From Geotalea toluenoxydans JCM 15764 (GTDB lineage Bacteria > Desulfobacterota > Desulfuromonadia > Geobacterales > Geobacteraceae), in assembly GCF_001311985.1 (NCBI RefSeq), contig NZ_BBCJ01000012.1, positions 62,001 to 126,000 on the forward strand: 64,000 bases of DNA. Reading direction: 5' to 3'. Within the stretch, counting starts at the first letter, position 1. Every line of letters starts with the position of its first letter. The notes beneath the pieces are model-generated. The model ran no database searches. It was not told the DNA's origin and worked only from the letters and a program-made list of their open reading frames with translations. A program made the translations under genes and the position numbers. This document shows, one piece after another, positions 61,151 to 64,000 of this stretch.

Positions 61151-62541
61151 TCAGAAATCTTCCCGTTTGCTCAAATTCTCGAACCTGGTGTGTTCGCCGA
61201 GGAAGGCGAGATCGACAATACCGATGGGGCCGTTCCTCTGTTTGCCGATGATGATCTCAGCCTTGCCCACATGGCTTTCTTCACAGGTTTGCTCCTTGTT
61301 CTTGCATTTCTCGCAGTAGACCGACTCCCGGTAGACGAACATGATAATGTCGGCATCCTGTTCGATAGCGCCAGATTCGCGGAGGTCGCTCATCATGGGC
61401 CTTTTGTCGGTACGGCTTTCAAGACCGCGATTCAGCTGGGAAAGGGCCACCACCGGCACATCCAGTTCCTTGGCCAGCGCCTTCAGCGATCTGGATATTT
61501 CCGAGATCTCCTGCTGGCGGGATTCCGGGTTGGAGCTGCCGCGCATGAGCTGCAGGTAGTCGACGACGATCAGCCAATATCGTGTTCAGCCTTCATGCGC
61601 CGGCATTTGGAGCGCATTTCCAGCACCGAGATGGCGGGAGTGTCGTCGATGAAGATCTTTGCATCATGGAGAGCGCCTGCCGCCTTGATCAGCTTCGGCC
61701 AGTCCGTTTCCTGGAAATGGCCGGTACGCACCCTGCTGGCGTCAACCCTGGATTCGGAGCAGAGGAGACGGGTAACCAGCTGCTCCTTGCTCATCTCCAG
61801 CGAGAAAACGGCTGCCGGGCATCTGGGGGCGCCATGGATGGCTGCGTGCTGGGCAATGTTCAGGGCAAAGGCAGTCTTGCCCATGGAAGGTCGCCCGGCA
61901 ATGATGATCAGGTCTCCCCGTTGAAAACCGGCGGTCATGCCGTCAAGGTCCACGAACCCGGTGGGAACGCCGGTTACGTGCTCCTTTTTCTCATAGAGCG
62001 CCTCCAGGTTCTTTATGGTGTCCTTGAGGATGGCGCCGACCGGATAGAATGCAGGGCGCAGCTTGTTCTCGGAGATTTCGAAGATCACCTTCTGGGCGGT
62101 GTCCAGCAGTTCTTCCACGTCCACCTTATCCTCGTATCCCTGGCTGACGATCTCGGTGGCGGCGCTGATAAGCTTGCGGGTGACCCCCTTTTCTTTGACG
62201 ATCTTGCAGTAATAGGCAATGTTGGCCGCCATGGGGACGTAATCGACCAGGGTGGCCAGATATGCGCCCCCTCCGGTTTCCTCCAGTTCCCCTCTTTTTT
62301 TCAGGATCGAGGTGAGGGTGATGAGGTCGCACGGCTCGTTGCGGTTGTTGAGTTCGATCATGGCGCGCATGATCTTCCGATGGGATTCGCGGTACAGATC
62401 GTCGGGGGTGATGATCTCCAGAGCCCGGTTGATAGCATCGTTATCCACAAGAATGCCGCCAAGGATGGACATCTCGGCTTCGAGACTCTGTGGCGGCAGT
62501 TTTCTCATATCTGTTGTTTGCATCTGCATATCCGTGGGCAT
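61151..62541 (-). CDS. dnaB: Replicative DNA helicase DnaB, frameshifted
   Basis: About 463 residues after one base lost near 61575. N-terminal domain ([22 protein letters not shown]), RecA-like core with Walker [31 protein letters not shown], and after repair the [25 protein letters not shown] region, [11 protein letters not shown] and [14 protein letters not shown]. Essential hexameric helicase; the break must be a sequence error. Confidence 0.95.
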
Positions 62542-62593
62542 AAACCCGGTAGTGAAAATGAACGCGTCAATATACCTTGCTGCCGTTATGGGG

Positions 62594-63327
62594 TCAACAG
62601 GAAACCTGCTCCATGAAGTTCAGGGATTTGAGCGGGCGGGTCAGATGACAGGCGATTGCTGCATCAAGGATGGCGCCTGCCTCTGCCAGCCCATCCGGCG
62701 AAAAGTGCACCAGCGAACCTCGCCCGTTGTCAGGGACCGGATCAGCAGGGAGATGGTTTCGGGCGAAACGGGGCGGCCGGTTCTGCCGCATGAGCTGCAG
62801 AGGATGCCGGCAAAGGATGGTGAGAAGCGGAGCTGCGGCATGTTGGCCAGGTCCTGATCGCAAGACGCGCAACGGGCAAGCTCCGGCTGGTAGCCGAGCA
62901 CCTTCAGCAGATTTGCCTCAAAGAAGCGACGGTCGGAGGGGGCGTGGTCAGTCAGGTCCAGGTGTTCTAGGTAGGCGGTAAGCAGCCGAAAGAGGCGCGG
63001 GTTTTGTTCGCCTTCGCCAACAAGCTGCTCCACCAGTTCGCAGGCATAGGCAGCGTTGGCTATCTTCGACAGGTCGGCACGGATATGGGGGAAGACGTTG
63101 ATCACATCCGCACCATTCAGGGTGGAGAGCCCTTCCTTCAGCGTCAGCTGCAGGCGCAACCTGGCAAAGGGCTCCAACGCGCCCCCAAAACGTTTGCGGC
63201 TTTTTTTCGCATTCCTGGCCAGCCCCTTTACTTTGCCGTGTTCCAGTGTAAAAAGGGTCACGATTTTATCCGCATCTGCGTAATCCAGGACGCCAAGCAC
63301 CACGGTGTCACACTCGATACTATGCAT
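62594..63327 (-). CDS. recO: DNA repair protein RecO, frameshifted near the end
   Basis: About 244 residues. OB fold at the N-terminus ([41 protein letters not shown]), then the helical part with zinc-type cysteines CASC and CSSC. One base lost near 62715 shifts to [18 protein letters not shown] ending at TGA 62594. Works with RecF/RecR in gap repair. Upstream of dnaB on the same strand with a 52-base gap. Confidence 0.9.
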
Positions 63328-63607
63328 CGGCACACGTTACCATCTTGTCGCGCCGGCAGTCAATCCTACTGGTTTAAGAAAAAAATAATGATAATCACGG
63401 TTGACAGGGAAGAGGGCTTCATGTTATTTGAAATCTACTTTCAGTTTTAAAAAAGCCGGGCTGAAGAAGTGGAAGTGCCGTTGTATTGTGCAATGGCAAC
63501 TGTGTATAGGTTTATTCAAATCAAGAAAATGAAAATCACAATCAGTGGTCGAAGGAGGGTTAACGTTGCCACGCGTGAAATGTAATCAAAACAAAAGGAG
63601 AAAAGAG
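63328..63607. other. Divergent promoter region
   Basis: 280 bases between recO (minus) and the porin (plus). AT-rich around 63375-63560; no gene. AAAAGGAGAAAAG precedes the porin start. Confidence 0.5.
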
Positions 63608-64000
63608 ATGAAAAAATCATTTGTACTAATGGCTGCAGTAACCATACTTTGCAGCATGGCATCCATGGCCCGCGCGGCAACAGTTGAAGAACTGCAGCAG
63701 CAGGTTGAGGAATTACGGAACCAGGTGAAGGCGATCAAGGCGCCGGCTCCTTCAGCGGAGAGTGGAGGGGACGGGTATGCGAAGAAAGTCTGGGATAGTA
63801 CCCGCTTTGGTGGATACGGCGAGCTGGATTACATCGTGACACGGGAAAACGGCAACGGTAAAGGAAGTAATGCCTTCGATCCGCACCGCTTCGTCCTTTA
63901 TGTAAATTCCGACCTGAGCGACTGGATCACCTTGAATACCGAACTGGAATGGGAGCATGGCGCGTCGGTGGTGACGTGAAGGACGGAAAAAAACTTTCGG
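63608..64000 (+). CDS. Porin with N-terminal coiled coil, 3' end outside window
   Basis: Start ATG 63608. Signal peptide (VLMAAVTILCSMASMARA), then a short coiled coil (VEELQQQVEELRNQVKAI), then barrel sequence (TRFGGYGELDYIV, RFVLYVNSDLSDWITLNTELEWEHG) resembling phosphate-selective or OprP-like porins. A one-base loss near 63960 shifts to RVGGDVKDGKKLS, which runs off the window. Barrel incomplete here. Confidence 0.75.

Overview
The window looks like a chromosomal segment of an anaerobic, cytochrome-rich Desulfuromonadia/Geobacter-type bacterium. The reasons are several periplasmic or outer-surface multiheme c-type cytochromes, a group 4 hydrogenase-like membrane complex, NtrB/NtrC-type and sigma-54 regulators, an HD-GYP protein, and ordinary housekeeping genes (dnaB, recO, fabI, hflX, dusB). 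I assign this from gene content only. No rRNA, tRNA or CRISPR array was seen.

Layout. 1-4.7 kb: 3' end of a multiheme cytochrome, an outer-membrane protein, an O-methyltransferase, an alkyladenine glycosylase and a SemiSWEET-like transporter. 4.7-9.2 kb (minus): egtD followed by a molybdopterin oxidoreductase-cysteine desulfurase fusion, which I read as an anaerobic ergothioneine pathway of the metallopterin-dependent type. 9.3-16 kb: DinB, then a cell-envelope operon (TPR/barrel, FecR, lipoprotein) and a Cache sensor. 16-24 kb (minus): an Hyf/Hyc-like complex whose large subunit lacks the NiFe cysteines (Ehr type), headed by an HTH-EIIA protein. 24.2-25.2 kb: Mn2+ (yybP-ykoY) riboswitch and TerC. 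25-37.6 kb: hflX, fabI, GAF/HD-GYP, small proteins, YbaK, Sir2, Dus, an NtrB/NtrC pair and an isochorismatase-like hydrolase. 37.8-42.8 kb: low-density accessory region with a Kazal-like secreted protein, a row of 20-bp spaced dyads, a broken group II intron and an IS30 remnant between palindromic repeats. 42.8-58.6 kb: multicopper oxidase, LysR regulator, two paralogous octaheme cytochromes, an NHL lipoprotein, a tetraheme cytochrome and a sigma-54 response regulator. 59-64 kb: RR-PilZ, a possible FabMG-like reductase, dnaB, recO and the start of a porin.

The most striking signal is in the two octaheme cytochromes. Each has one in-frame TGA at the same aligned position (after a Trp). In both, exactly 10 nt after the TGA there is a 6-bp hairpin with an AGUU or AGGU loop, and the outer base pair differs between the copies in a compensatory way. 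This fits selenocysteine insertion directed by a bacterial SECIS, so these are candidate selenoprotein cytochromes. The second strong signal is the egtD-MES pair.

Data quality. Roughly 50 reading-frame breaks are spread over almost every long gene, including essential ones (dnaB, fabI). Nearly all are net single-base losses, often in homopolymers, and the summed losses restore a multiple of three in gene after gene. I treat them as sequence errors and give full gene spans. The TGA codons in the octaheme genes and the TAA in the intron RT differ, because the frame is unchanged on both sides.
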